Below, in pieces: positions 34,815 to 43,615 of a stretch of DNA of 64,000 nucleotides (position 1 is the stretch's first letter; the number at the start of each line of letters is the position of its first letter). The stretch covers positions 8,618,001-8,682,000 of the forward strand of contig NZ_JACHMY010000001.1 of assembly GCF_014205135.1 (NCBI RefSeq). Reading direction: 5' to 3'. Made by a program: the position numbers and the translations under genes. The notes beneath the pieces are model-generated. The model was not told where the DNA came from. It made no database searches and worked only from the letters and a program-made list of their open reading frames with translations. Source of the stretch: Kribbella italica. GTDB taxonomy: Bacteria > Actinomycetota > Actinomycetes > Propionibacteriales > Kribbellaceae.

Positions 34815-35149
34815 CCCCTCGCAAGCGCCTGACCGACGACAAACTGCCGATCCGGATGCTGCACGACCGGGTCCTGGTCTCGCTGGAGGTCGAGGGCGAG
34901 CGCAAGTCCTCGGCCGGGATCCTGATCCCGGCGACCGCGCAGATGGGCCGCCGGCTGGCCTGGGCCAAGGTGGTCGCGATCGGCGCCAACGTGCGCACGG
35001 TCGAGATCGACGACCGGGTCCTGTTCGACCCCGAGGACCGGGCCGAGGTCGAGGTCCGCGGCGACGACTACGTGCTGCTGCGCGAGCGCGACCTGCACGC
35101 GGTCGCCGCCAACCGGCTCGAGGACGGCCAGACCGGGCTCTACCTTTAG
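34811..35149 (+). CDS. GroES-like co-chaperonin
   Basis: 112 residues. PIRMLHDRVLVSLEVEG is the Cpn10 opening, GERKSSAGILIPATAQ matches the mobile loop that binds GroEL, and DDYVLLRERDLHAV the closing strand. An N-terminal basic extension of about 12 residues and a C-terminal extension of similar length set it apart from housekeeping GroES. It has no groEL next to it; the nearest GroEL is the propane-operon one 20 kb away. GTG start at 34811 overlaps the previous stop. Confidence 0.8.
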   Translation: MTPRKRLTDDKLPIRMLHDRVLVSLEVEGERKSSAGILIPATAQMGRRLAWAKVVAIGANVRTVEIDDRVLFDPEDRAEVEVRGDDYVLLRERDLHAVAANRLEDGQTGLYL

Positions 35150-35198
35150 GGTGTGTCTCCCAATCCCCCGCCGTAGCGGCGGATTGGGAGACACGCCC
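35149..35198. terminator. Bidirectional terminator between convergent GroES-like and DoxX genes
   Basis: GGGTGTGTCTCCCAATCC and GGATTGGGAGACACGCCC form 18-bp arms with one G-T pair, around a loop containing CCGCC-GTA-GGCGG. The hairpin abuts both stop codons. It could end transcripts from both sides. Confidence 0.85.
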
Positions 35199-35575
35199 TA
35201 GAAGCTGTTCGGGCCGAAGCGGAAGATCGCCAGTACGACGGCCAGGATCAGTACGACGGCGTTGATGCCGAGCACCTGGTACTCCTTGCGGCGGACGTGG
35301 ACGACGATGGCGCCGGCCATGGTGATCGCGAGGCCGACCGCGGCCAGCGGGACGAGGATCGGCGCGATGTCGAGCAGGGCGGGCAGGATCAGGCCGATCG
35401 CGCCCAGGACCTCGACCGCGCCGATGAACTTGAGGGTGCCGGCGGAGAAGTCCTCGGTCCACTTCATCTGCGGGTTCGCACCCAGTTTGGCCTTGGACTG
35501 GAGCAGTTTGTTCGCCCCGGCCCCGAGGAAGAAGGCGGCCAGTACCCCGGCGACGATCCACAGAAAGACGTTCAT
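35198..35575 (-). CDS. DoxX-family membrane protein
   Basis: 125 residues with four membrane helices. The short loops and the FSAGTLKFIGAVEVLGAIGL segment match DoxX-like proteins. It faces the MarR gene across a 85-base gap that contains a perfect operator, so it is very likely repressed by that MarR. DoxX proteins have been tied to redox or thiol stress in some bacteria, but the role of this one is unknown. Confidence 0.85.
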   Translation of the reverse strand: MNVFLWIVAGVLAAFFLGAGANKLLQSKAKLGANPQMKWTEDFSAGTLKFIGAVEVLGAIGLILPALLDIAPILVPLAAVGLAITMAGAIVVHVRRKEYQVLGINAVVLILAVVLAIFRFGPNSF

Positions 35576-35591
35576 GGTCCACTCTCGGTAG

Positions 35592-35643
35592 TTGGTTGAC
35601 GCTTCAACTCAAGGTAGCGCGGTTGAGTTGAAGCGTCAACCAA
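35592..35643. promoter_or_regulatory. MarR operator between doxX and marR
   Basis: Two perfect 21-base arms (starting TTGGTTGACGCTTCAACTC) separated by 10 bases. Each arm holds a GTTGA-NNN-TTCAAC half, so two dimers could bind. It fills the gap between the two divergent genes. Confidence 0.8.
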
Positions 35644-35660
35644 GTCGGTAGACTGCCGGG

Positions 35661-36131
35661 ATGGCGGAGGATGTGCGGTGGCTCGATCCCGATGAGCTGC
35701 AGGGGTGGATGGCGCTGGCGGCCATGCTGTTCAAGCTGCCGGGGGCGCTCGACTTCCAGCTGCAGCGCGACTCGGGCCTGAATCACTTCGAGTACACGGT
35801 GCTCGCCGCGCTGTCGGAATCGCCGGACCGGTCGCGCAAGATGAGCGACCTGGCCGGCGAGGCGAACGGCACGCTGTCGCGGCTGTCGCACGTGGTGAAG
35901 CGGCTGGAGAGTCGCGGGTTCGTGCATCGCCGTCCGTGCGAGGACGACGGCCGGATCACCGTCGCCACGCTGACCGACGAGGGCTACGCCTACCTGGTGG
36001 AGGCGGCGCCCGGTCATGTCGAGATGGTCCGCGAGTACGTCATCGACGCGCTCACGCCGGAGCAGCTCGAGCAGCTGAAGGCGATCAGCCATCAGATCCT
36101 CGTAAAGGTCGATCCCGGACGGTCCTGCTAA
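35661..36131 (+). CDS. MarR-family transcriptional regulator
   Basis: 156 residues. The winged helix-turn-helix is clear: LNHFEYTVLAALSESPDR, KMSDLAGEANGTLSRLSHVV (recognition helix) and the wing CEDDGRITVATLT. Flanking helices form the dimer. Divergent from doxX with the long inverted repeat between; autorepression plus repression of doxX is the obvious model. The ligand is unknown. Confidence 0.9.
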   Translation: MAEDVRWLDPDELQGWMALAAMLFKLPGALDFQLQRDSGLNHFEYTVLAALSESPDRSRKMSDLAGEANGTLSRLSHVVKRLESRGFVHRRPCEDDGRITVATLTDEGYAYLVEAAPGHVEMVREYVIDALTPEQLEQLKAISHQILVKVDPGRSC

Positions 36132-36173
36132 AAGCCCTTGCCGAGAGCCGCACGGTCGTGCTCTTATGCGAGA

Positions 36174-36770
36174 GTGAGCAAAGGTGAGGAGACCAGGGCG
36201 GCGGTGCTCGACGTCGCCGCGGCGCAGGTCAGCGTGATCGGGCTGAGCGCGCTCAGCATCGGTCTGCTCGCCGAGCGGACGCGGCTGTCGAAGAGCGGCC
36301 TGTTCTCCCACTTCAAGTCCAAGGAGCAGCTCCAGCTCGACGTGATCGACTGGACCGCGGAGCTGTTCGCCGAGCGGGTCATCCGGCCGGCGCTGAAGGC
36401 TCCGCGCGGCGAGGCCCGGTTGCGCGCGCTGTTCGACCGCAAGCTGCGCTGGGACAGCGGCGATCTCGCGCTGCCCGGCGGCTGCTTCTTCTACAGCGTG
36501 TCCGCCGAGCTGGACGACGCGCCGCCCGGGCCGGTCCGTGACCGCTTCCTGCAGGCGTACCGCGACTACATCGACGCGATCGCGACCGTCTTCCGGACCG
36601 GGATCACCGAGGGGCAGTTCCGGCCGGACGCCGACCCGGAGCAGTACGCCTTCGACATCCAGGGCGTGCTGATGGCCTTCCATCACGCCAGTCGCCTGCT
36701 CGGTGACGACCGCGCCGAGGCGCGGGCGCGCGCCGCCTTCGAAGCGCTGCTCGACGCGGCGCGGATCTAG
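36174..36770 (+). CDS. TetR/AcrR-family transcriptional regulator
   Basis: 198 residues. The N-terminal HTH is ALSIGLLAERTRLSKSGLFS, then HFKSKEQLQLDVI; the segment GGCFFYSVSAELDD is the usual ligand-domain element of the YcdC-like subgroup. GTG at 36174 (VSKGEETRAAVL) is chosen over an upstream TTG. It follows marR by 42 bases and precedes a hydrolase by 34, so it may govern the hydrolase. Confidence 0.85.
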   Translation: MSKGEETRAAVLDVAAAQVSVIGLSALSIGLLAERTRLSKSGLFSHFKSKEQLQLDVIDWTAELFAERVIRPALKAPRGEARLRALFDRKLRWDSGDLALPGGCFFYSVSAELDDAPPGPVRDRFLQAYRDYIDAIATVFRTGITEGQFRPDADPEQYAFDIQGVLMAFHHASRLLGDDRAEARARAAFEALLDAARI

Positions 36771-36804
36771 ACAACCAGGAACTCCGAGTGGGGGAGACGC
36801 AGCG

Positions 36805-37719
36805 GTGAAAAAAAGCACGATCGTTCGGTTCTATGCGACCGGCTTCCGGATTCTCGAGCGGGTCGCGCCGCCGATCGGTGCGCGGTTGCTCGAGCGGCTG
36901 TGGTTCCGCCTTCCGTCCGTGCCGGAGAAGGTCCGCCGATCCAGGGTCGACCTCCCACCCGGTACGCCGTTCGAGGTCCCCTTCGAGGGTGGGCTGATCC
37001 GCGGCCACGAGTACGGCGATGAAGGCCCACTCGTCTACCTCGTCCACGGATGGGGTGGCTGGGGCCTGCAGCTCGCGGCCTTCGTCCCGCCGCTCGTCGC
37101 CGGCGGATTCCGCGTGGTCGCGTACGACGCGCCGAGCCACGGTGAGTCAGGGCCGGGCCTGGAGGGCAAGGGCCGCAGCTCGATGCCGGAGCTCGCGGAC
37201 GCGTTCCAGGCGGTCGTCGCGGACCGCGGTCCGGCGTACGGCGTGATCGCGCACTCGCTCGGTGCGGCAGCGACGACGCACGCGTTGCTGCACTTCGCCG
37301 AGCCGGAGCGGGTGGTGTACCTGGCGGCGGCGACGGACTTCGCCGTGTGGATGGACGGGTTCCAGGCGGCGTTCGGGTTCGGGCCGCGGGTGCGGGCCGG
37401 GTTCCTGCGGCGGTTCGCGCGCAGGTTCGGGCCGATGGAGAGCTACGAGGGAGCACGGGTGGTGGCCGACCTCGCGACTCGCCGGGAGCTGCCGCCGCTG
37501 CTGGCGATCCACGACCGGGACGACCGCGAGACCGAGGCCGACGGGAGCATCCGGGTGGCGAAGGTCTGGCCGGGTGCGAGCGTCGAGCTGACCGAAGGGC
37601 TCGGGCACCGGCGGATCCTGGGTGACCCGGCCGTGATCGAGAGGGCGCTCGGCTTCTTATCCACAGATTGGGAAGGCGGCCACACGGCGAAGGCCGCGCA
37701 GGAGACAATGGAGGGGTGA
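36805..37719 (+). CDS. Alpha/beta hydrolase
   Basis: 304 residues. Oxyanion segment HGWGGWG, nucleophile in AHSLGAAATT, acid in AIHDRDDRETE and histidine in GLGHRRIL. The N-terminal 55 residues form a lid-like extension. The GTG start (VKKSTIV) lies behind GGGGGAG. Its stop overlaps the aminotransferase start by four bases (GTGA). Substrate unknown. Confidence 0.82.
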   Translation: MKKSTIVRFYATGFRILERVAPPIGARLLERLWFRLPSVPEKVRRSRVDLPPGTPFEVPFEGGLIRGHEYGDEGPLVYLVHGWGGWGLQLAAFVPPLVAGGFRVVAYDAPSHGESGPGLEGKGRSSMPELADAFQAVVADRGPAYGVIAHSLGAAATTHALLHFAEPERVVYLAAATDFAVWMDGFQAAFGFGPRVRAGFLRRFARRFGPMESYEGARVVADLATRRELPPLLAIHDRDDRETEADGSIRVAKVWPGASVELTEGLGHRRILGDPAVIERALGFLSTDWEGGHTAKAAQETMEG

Positions 37720-38831
37720 CAGACCTCTTCTCCAGCTCCACTTCCAGCCGCCTGCCGGACTTCCCGTGGGACAAGCTCGCGCCGTTCAAGCAGAAGGCGG
37801 CCGACCATCCGGACGGCATCGTCGACCTGTCGATCGGCAGCCCGGTGGACCCGGTGCCAGACCTGGTGAAGAAGGCGCTGGCGGATGCCGCCGACGCGCC
37901 GGCGTACCCGACGACGATCGGTACGGCGACCGCTCGGCAGTCGGCGGTCGACTGGCTGGAGCGCCGCCTCGGCGTACCGGGAGTGGACCCGCGGACCGGC
38001 GTGCTGCCGGTGATCGGGACCAAGGAGCTGATCATGCTGCTCCCGATGCTGCTCGGCGTCGGGGCAGGTGACACCGTGCTCATCCCGGACCTCGCCTACC
38101 CGACGTACGAGGCGGGGGCCGCGCTGGCGCGCGCCAAGAGCGTGCCGGTCGCGGACGTGACGTCGTACGACGGGCCGGTGGCCGTCGCGTACTTGAACTC
38201 GCCGCGGAACCCGTCGGGGGAGATCACCTCGCCCGAGGAGCTCAAGGCCGCGGTCGAGTGGGCCCGGGCGAATAACGTGCTGCTCGTGAACGACGAGTGC
38301 TATGTCGAGTTCGGCTGGGACGAGCAGCCGGTGTCGGTGCTGCACCCGGACGTGTGTGGCGGGTCGTTCGACAACCTGCTGGCGGTGCACTCGCTGTCGA
38401 AGCGGTCCAACCTGGCCGGCTATCGGGCTGGTTTCGTGGCGGGTGACGAGCGGATCGTGACCGAGTTGCTGGCGGTCCGGAAGCACGCGGGGCTGATGGT
38501 GCCGTCGCCGATCCAGGCGGCGATGGCGGCTGCGTTCGCCGACGATCAGCACGTGGAGGAGCAGCGGGAGCGGTATCTCCGGCGGCGGTCGGTGCTGCGT
38601 GAGGCGCTGAGCGGTGCTGGGTGGGAGATCACGCTGTCGCAGGGTGGGCTGTATCTGTGGGCCGAGCATCCGTCGTACGACGCGTACGGGTCGGTGGCCG
38701 CGTTGTCCGAATTGGGCATCCTCGTGGCGCCTGGGGCCTTCTACGGAGAGGCTGGGGAGAGGAACATTCGAGTTGCGCTCACCGGGACCGACGAGCGGAT
38801 CGACGCGGCGGTGAAAAGACTGCAGAGCTGA
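37716..38831 (+). CDS. dapC: Succinyldiaminopimelate transaminase (DapC-type)
   Basis: 371 residues, class I PLP aminotransferase. The PLP lysine is in HSLSKRSNLAGYRAGF; NSPRNPSGE is the N-P-x-G phosphate/nucleotide-type motif, and NDECYVEFGW the PLP-ring Asp/Tyr. The start TDLFSSSTSSRLPDFPWDKL resembles actinobacterial DapC, which makes N-succinyl-L,L-diaminopimelate in the lysine/peptidoglycan pathway. Whether it uses succinylated or acetylated substrate cannot be read from sequence. GTG start, overlapping the upstream hydrolase. Confidence 0.85.
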   Translation: MTDLFSSSTSSRLPDFPWDKLAPFKQKAADHPDGIVDLSIGSPVDPVPDLVKKALADAADAPAYPTTIGTATARQSAVDWLERRLGVPGVDPRTGVLPVIGTKELIMLLPMLLGVGAGDTVLIPDLAYPTYEAGAALARAKSVPVADVTSYDGPVAVAYLNSPRNPSGEITSPEELKAAVEWARANNVLLVNDECYVEFGWDEQPVSVLHPDVCGGSFDNLLAVHSLSKRSNLAGYRAGFVAGDERIVTELLAVRKHAGLMVPSPIQAAMAAAFADDQHVEEQRERYLRRRSVLREALSGAGWEITLSQGGLYLWAEHPSYDAYGSVAALSELGILVAPGAFYGEAGERNIRVALTGTDERIDAAVKRLQS

Positions 38832-38878
38832 AGCGAACCTGAGCGTCCTCCGCGGCGTCATTCCTGGTAAGGGGTGGC

Positions 38879-38894
38879 GGGACCGAGCGGTCCC
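38879..38894 (+). terminator. Inverted repeat between dapC and the M15 peptidase gene
   Basis: GGGACC-GAGC-GGTCCC, 6-bp perfect arms, 48 bases after the dapC stop and 20 before the next ATG. It could be a weak terminator or an operator. Confidence 0.35.
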
Positions 38895-38914
38895 GTCCAT
38901 TGGGGAGGACGGCC

Positions 38915-40309
38915 ATGGCTCGGAGAGCTCTGTCTACAGTCGCGATGGTGGCGCTGCTTGCGCTGCTACCGATCAGCGCGCACGCGGAGGACACGCCGAG
39001 CGTGCCGACGCAAACACCAGGAACAAGTACTCCGGAAGTACCTGTCAGCACACCTGAGGTACCGAAGGAGACCGAAACCCCCGTACCGACGGAAACACCG
39101 AGCCAGACGCCGACCACAACGCCGTCCACGACGCCGACCACGACGCCGTCCAAGCAGCAGCCGTCGCTTGCCGCGGCGCCGTTGGCGATCTCGCTGGATC
39201 AGCCGGCGACGACGTGGGAAGACCGGCCGATGACGTTCACCGGCAAGCTCAACAACGGCGCCACGAACTGGTACCTCTCGCTCTGGCAGGCCCTGCCGAG
39301 CGGCTGGACCCTGCGCGGCGCGACCCACTCGACGGCCGGTGGCGCGTACAAGATCACCTACACCCCGACCGGCCCGATCCGTACCACCTTCCGGGTCGTC
39401 GTCGGCCCGAAGTTCTACGGCACGCCGGCGATGTCACCCGCCCGGATCGGCACCGCGCAGGACCGCAGGATCGTGATCAACAAGCCCGCCGCGTCGTACG
39501 TCGCGCTGACCGGCGTCGCCGTCACCGGGACGACCGTGCCGGCCCAGGCCGGGCTCGAGGTCGTGCTCCAGGACCTGCTCGGCAGCGGCGCCTGGCGCTG
39601 GCTGACCAGCGTCAAGACCGATGCCAAGGGCAACTTCCGGCTGCCGGTCCCGGACAACTTCCCGTCCAGCCGATCGGTCCGCGTGGTCAGCCGCGGCGTG
39701 CCGGCCACGGCCGTCGAGGTGTCGGCGTCGGCGTACGTCGTGATCAAGGCCGGGCTCAACCCGAAGGTGTACGCGGTCGCCGCGAGCATGATCCCGAAGA
39801 CCTACCGGGCCGGCTGCCCGGTCGGTCCGGCGTCGCTGCGGCTGCTGACGATGAACCACTGGGGCTTCGACGGCCTGCTGCACAAGGGTGAGCTGATCGT
39901 CCGCGACGCCGCCGTGCAGAAGATGATCACGGTCTGGACCGCGAACCTGAACGCCAAGTTCCCGATCCGGCGGATGACCCGGGTCGACGTGTTCGGCGGC
40001 AGCGACGTCCGCGCGATGGAGGCCGACAACACGTCGATGTTCAACTGCCGCCAGGTCACCGGCGACCCGTACTCGCTGTCGCCGCACTCCTACGGCTACG
40101 CGATCGACATCAACACCGTCGAGAACCCGTACCTCGCGGCCAACGGCGTCTGGTACCCGAAGAACGGGCTGTCCTACCGCAACCGCTCGGTCGCCCGCCC
40201 CGGCATGCTGTTCGCCGGCAGCACCCTGACCAAGGCACTGGTCTCCCAGGGCTACTTCTGGGGAGCCCGCTGGGCCAAGCCCGACTACCAGCACTTCGAG
40301 CCGAAATGA
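38915..40309 (+). CDS. Secreted M15-family (D-Ala-D-Ala carboxypeptidase-like) peptidase
   Basis: 464 residues. Signal peptide ends near residue 25 (ISAHA-ED). A Thr/Pro-rich linker of about 50 residues made of TPST/TETP repeats follows, then Ig-like beta domains (about 80-270). The M15 zinc-peptidase domain closes the protein, with the zinc motif SPHSYGYAIDIN and the second site DYQHFEPK. It probably trims peptidoglycan or cell-wall peptides. GGGGAGG before the ATG at 38915 fixes the start. Its stop overlaps the next gene by four bases. Confidence 0.88.
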   Translation: MARRALSTVAMVALLALLPISAHAEDTPSVPTQTPGTSTPEVPVSTPEVPKETETPVPTETPSQTPTTTPSTTPTTTPSKQQPSLAAAPLAISLDQPATTWEDRPMTFTGKLNNGATNWYLSLWQALPSGWTLRGATHSTAGGAYKITYTPTGPIRTTFRVVVGPKFYGTPAMSPARIGTAQDRRIVINKPAASYVALTGVAVTGTTVPAQAGLEVVLQDLLGSGAWRWLTSVKTDAKGNFRLPVPDNFPSSRSVRVVSRGVPATAVEVSASAYVVIKAGLNPKVYAVAASMIPKTYRAGCPVGPASLRLLTMNHWGFDGLLHKGELIVRDAAVQKMITVWTANLNAKFPIRRMTRVDVFGGSDVRAMEADNTSMFNCRQVTGDPYSLSPHSYGYAIDINTVENPYLAANGVWYPKNGLSYRNRSVARPGMLFAGSTLTKALVSQGYFWGARWAKPDYQHFEPK

Positions 40310-41112
40310 GATCCCAGTACGCCGGTACGGCGCGCCGCGCGGCCTGCGCGGCGGCCGCTGCCGGGCTGACCGCCGGACTGCTGGCCGGGTGCACCAGCGC
40401 CCCAGCGGCCGAGCCGAGTCCCACCCCCACCCTCAGCATCCCCAGCACAGTCGGCGGCACGGTCCCCGTCCCGACGATCGCGCCCGACACGGCCAAGCCC
40501 ACCGACGCCGCCAAGCCCCCGGCCACGCCTGCCCAGGCGACCGCGCCGCCGCCCGCGGCCGCCGGACCGGTCTCCAGCAAGAACCTGCCTCCGGCCGACA
40601 AGCTCGGTGCCGGCTGGAAGACCTTCGTCGACGAGGGCGGAGCCGAGGCGGGGTGGCTGGGCAACAAGACCTGGACCAGGGAGCGCAGCGCGCACCAGGC
40701 GGCGTACGAGGCTCTGCCAGTCGGATGCGCAGGCCGGATGCCGACCAGCGCACTGCCGGTCCCGCTGCACGCACTGCAGGCGACGTACCGGACCGGCTCC
40801 GACCTGCCCGCTACAGCGCTGCTGCTCCGCTTCGCCGACCAGCAGCAGGCAGAGCAGTACTACACCGGCTACCAGACCCGCATGACTGCCTGCGGCACCT
40901 CCACAGACGCCCAGCTCGCCGTAGAGCCGCTCTGGTCGGAGCAGGACGCCGCAGCCCAAGTACGCCGGTACGCCGGCGCCGAGGCCTACGCCGAGACCGT
41001 CGTCCGCCAGGGCAGCACGGTGGCTCTGCTCGCAGCCCAGGACGCCAAGCCGAGCGCCGACTGGGCGCACAGCGTCGTCCCCGCACTCCGGGCTGTGATC
41101 GATTCGGCATGA
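40306..41112 (+). CDS. Secreted lipoprotein of unknown function
   Basis: 268 residues. The signal sequence ends in the lipobox LLAGC (Cys near residue 28). A Pro/Thr/Ala-rich linker of about 70 residues follows, then a compact domain with two cysteines (VGCAGRM and MTACGTS) that probably pair. Related domains occur in actinobacterial PknH-sensor-like lipoproteins. It is translationally coupled to the M15 peptidase (ATGA) and may work with it at the envelope. The exact role is unknown. Confidence 0.8.
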   Translation: MRSQYAGTARRAACAAAAAGLTAGLLAGCTSAPAAEPSPTPTLSIPSTVGGTVPVPTIAPDTAKPTDAAKPPATPAQATAPPPAAAGPVSSKNLPPADKLGAGWKTFVDEGGAEAGWLGNKTWTRERSAHQAAYEALPVGCAGRMPTSALPVPLHALQATYRTGSDLPATALLLRFADQQQAEQYYTGYQTRMTACGTSTDAQLAVEPLWSEQDAAAQVRRYAGAEAYAETVVRQGSTVALLAAQDAKPSADWAHSVVPALRAVIDSA

Positions 41113-41153
41113 AAGGTGTACTAACTTTCAGTTTTCCGGCTTAGACTCCGATC

Positions 41154-42308
41154 ATGGGTGACTTCGACCGGTACGGGCGGCTGACCGCCACGCTGGATCC
41201 ACCGTTCGCGGTGGTGGATCTGGCCGCCTTCCGCCGGAACGCCGACGATCTGGTGCGGCGTGCCGCCGGGGTGCCGATCCGCGTCGCGTCCAAGTCGGTC
41301 CGCAACCGGGCGCTGCTCAGCGAGGCGCTGCGGCGGCCCGGGTTCCACGGCGTGATGAGCTACGCGCTGCCCGAGGCGCTCTGGCTCGCGCGCAACGGCG
41401 TCGACGACATCCTGATGGGGTACCCGACCGTGCACCGCGCGGCGCTGCGCGAACTGGCCGGCGATGCCGAGGCGGCCGCCCGGATCACGTTGATGATCGA
41501 CGACATCGAGCACCTCGCGTTCATCAAGCAGGTCACCGGCGGCGGTGAGCGGATCCGCGTCTGCCTGGACGTCGACGCCTCGCTGCGGGTCTTCGGCCAG
41601 CACCTCGGCGTACGGCGTTCTCCGCTGCGGACGCCGGAGCAGGTGCTCGCGCTCGCGCGGCAGGTCGTCGCCGACGACGCCTTCGAGCTGGTCGGCGTGA
41701 TGTTCTACGAGGCGCAGATCGCCGGCCTGCCGGACACGTCGCCCGCGGTCCGCTGGGTGAAGCGGCACTCCGCGGCCGAGCTGTCCGAGCGCCGTGGCGC
41801 GGTCGTCGACGCGGTCAAGCAGATCGCGACGCTGCGGCTGGTGAACAGCGGCGGCACCGGCAGCATCGAGATCAGCAGCGCCGATCCCGCGGTCACGGAG
41901 GTCACCGCAGGCTCGGGGCTGTACGGTCCGACGCTGTTCGACAAGTACGACGTGTTCCAGCCCGAGCACGCGGTCGCGTACGCACTCGGCGTCGTACGGC
42001 GTCCGACGCCGCGGATCGCGACGCTGTTCGGCGGCGGGTACGTCGCGTCCGGCCCGGCGAAGAAGTCGCGGCTGCCCGCGCCGGCCTGGCCGCTCGGGCT
42101 GAAGCTGCTCGGGACCGAGGGTGCCGGCGAGGTGCAGACCCCGGTCGAGGGGGAGAACGCGCGCGGCCTGAAGATCGGCGACCGGGTGTGGATGCGCTAC
42201 GCGAAGGCAGGCGAGATGCTGGAGCGGTTCGACCGGCTGTACGCGGTCGACGGCAACGAGCTGATCGAGCTGGTGAGCTACCGGGGCGAAGGGAAGAACT
42301 TCGGATGA
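41154..42308 (+). CDS. PLP-dependent alanine racemase-N family enzyme (D-threonine aldolase/deaminase-like)
   Basis: 384 residues, fold type III PLP enzyme. The PLP lysine is in VRVASKSVRNRAL-like RVASKSVR near residue 45; the barrel continues with VCLDVDASLRVFG and SGGTGSIE. The C-terminal zinc-site area (GLYGPTLFD, GDRVWMRYAKAGEM) matches the amino acid deaminase/aldolase branch. It is coupled by ATGA to the aldonolactone oxidase gene. Activity on a D-amino acid is likely but not proven by sequence. Confidence 0.8.
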   Translation: MGDFDRYGRLTATLDPPFAVVDLAAFRRNADDLVRRAAGVPIRVASKSVRNRALLSEALRRPGFHGVMSYALPEALWLARNGVDDILMGYPTVHRAALRELAGDAEAAARITLMIDDIEHLAFIKQVTGGGERIRVCLDVDASLRVFGQHLGVRRSPLRTPEQVLALARQVVADDAFELVGVMFYEAQIAGLPDTSPAVRWVKRHSAAELSERRGAVVDAVKQIATLRLVNSGGTGSIEISSADPAVTEVTAGSGLYGPTLFDKYDVFQPEHAVAYALGVVRRPTPRIATLFGGGYVASGPAKKSRLPAPAWPLGLKLLGTEGAGEVQTPVEGENARGLKIGDRVWMRYAKAGEMLERFDRLYAVDGNELIELVSYRGEGKNFG

Positions 42309-43606
42309 GCACCTGGCGGAACTGGGCGGGCACCGAGTCGGCCACGGGTGTCGAGGTGCTGCGCCCACGGACGACCGACGAGGTCGCCGCGGCGGTCAAG
42401 GCCGCGGCCGAGCAGGGCAAGAAGCTGAAGGCGGTCGGCTCCGGCCACTCATTCACCGGCTGCTCGGTTCCCGAACAGGTGATGGTCCGGCTCGACGGGC
42501 TGTCCGCGATCCAGGCCGCCGACCGGACGTCCGGCCGGGTCACGGTCGGTGCCGGCACCGGCCTGGCCAAGCTGAACGCCGGGCTCGCGTCGTTCGACCT
42601 CGCGATGGCCAACCTCGGCGACATCGACAAGCAGACGATCTCCGGCGCGGTCTCCACCGGCACGCACGGGACCGGCGCGAAGCTCGGCGGCCTGGCGACC
42701 CAGGTGGTCGGGCTCGAGCTGGTCACCGCCGACGGCTCGGTGCTGCAGTGCTCGGCCGAGGAGAACGCCGACGTCTTCGCCGCCGCCCGCGTCTCGGTCG
42801 GGGCACTCGGCGTGATCACGGCGCTGACGTTGCAGTGCGTCCCGGCGTACCTGCTGCGCGCGCAGGAGATGCCGCTGCCGCTCGGCGAGGTGCTGGCGGG
42901 GTTCGATGAACTTGCCGACGGCAACGATCATTTCGAGTTCTACTGGTTCCCGCACACCGACGTCGCGCTGACCAAGCGGAACAACCGGGTCTCGACCGGT
43001 GTCGGCGCGTCGCCGGTCAGCCGGATCCGCGGCTGGGTGGACGACGAACTGCTGTCCAACAAGGTGTTCGAGCTGACCAACCGGCTCGCCGTCCGGCGTC
43101 CGGCGCTGGTGCCGCGGATCAACCGGCTCGCGTCGCGGGCGCTGTCGGCGCGCGAGTACGTCGACGCGTCGTACAAGGTGTTCTGCTCGGAACGGAACGT
43201 GGTGTTCCGCGAGTCCGAGTACGCCGTACCGCGGGAGCAGCTGGTCGAGGTGCTCGGGCAGTTGCGCGCGTGGATCGACCGGTCCGGGGAGCGGTTCCCG
43301 TTCCCGATCGAGGTGCGGGTCGCGGCGGCCGACGACATCTGGCTGTCGACCGCGCAGGGCCGGGCGACGGCGTACATCGCGATCCACCAGTACCACCGGC
43401 TCGACCACGGGCGGTACTTCACCGCCTTCGAGCAGATCGTCGCGGCGTACGGCGGCCGGCCGCACTGGGGCAAGCTGCACACGCTCGCCGCGCCGCGCTT
43501 CGCCGAGCTGTACCCGCACTTCGGCGACTTCCTCGCCGTCCGGGACCGGCTGGACCCGGCTCGCACGTTCGCGAACCCCTACACGCGGCAGGTCTTCGGC
43601 GACTAG
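42305..43606 (+). CDS. D-arabinono-1,4-lactone oxidase family FAD enzyme
   Basis: 433 residues, VAO-fold flavoprotein. The FAD site has KAVGSGHSFTG, TISGAVSTGTHGTG and GALGVITALTL. The ALO domain in the C-terminal half includes FRESEYAVPREQL and RPHWGKLH. The His before the F in GSGHSF is present but covalent FAD attachment is not certain. It oxidises an aldonolactone or sugar alcohol with oxygen. ATG overlaps the stop of the PLP enzyme. Confidence 0.88.
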   Translation: MSTWRNWAGTESATGVEVLRPRTTDEVAAAVKAAAEQGKKLKAVGSGHSFTGCSVPEQVMVRLDGLSAIQAADRTSGRVTVGAGTGLAKLNAGLASFDLAMANLGDIDKQTISGAVSTGTHGTGAKLGGLATQVVGLELVTADGSVLQCSAEENADVFAAARVSVGALGVITALTLQCVPAYLLRAQEMPLPLGEVLAGFDELADGNDHFEFYWFPHTDVALTKRNNRVSTGVGASPVSRIRGWVDDELLSNKVFELTNRLAVRRPALVPRINRLASRALSAREYVDASYKVFCSERNVVFRESEYAVPREQLVEVLGQLRAWIDRSGERFPFPIEVRVAAADDIWLSTAQGRATAYIAIHQYHRLDHGRYFTAFEQIVAAYGGRPHWGKLHTLAAPRFAELYPHFGDFLAVRDRLDPARTFANPYTRQVFGD

Positions 43607-43615
43607 CCTGCCGCC

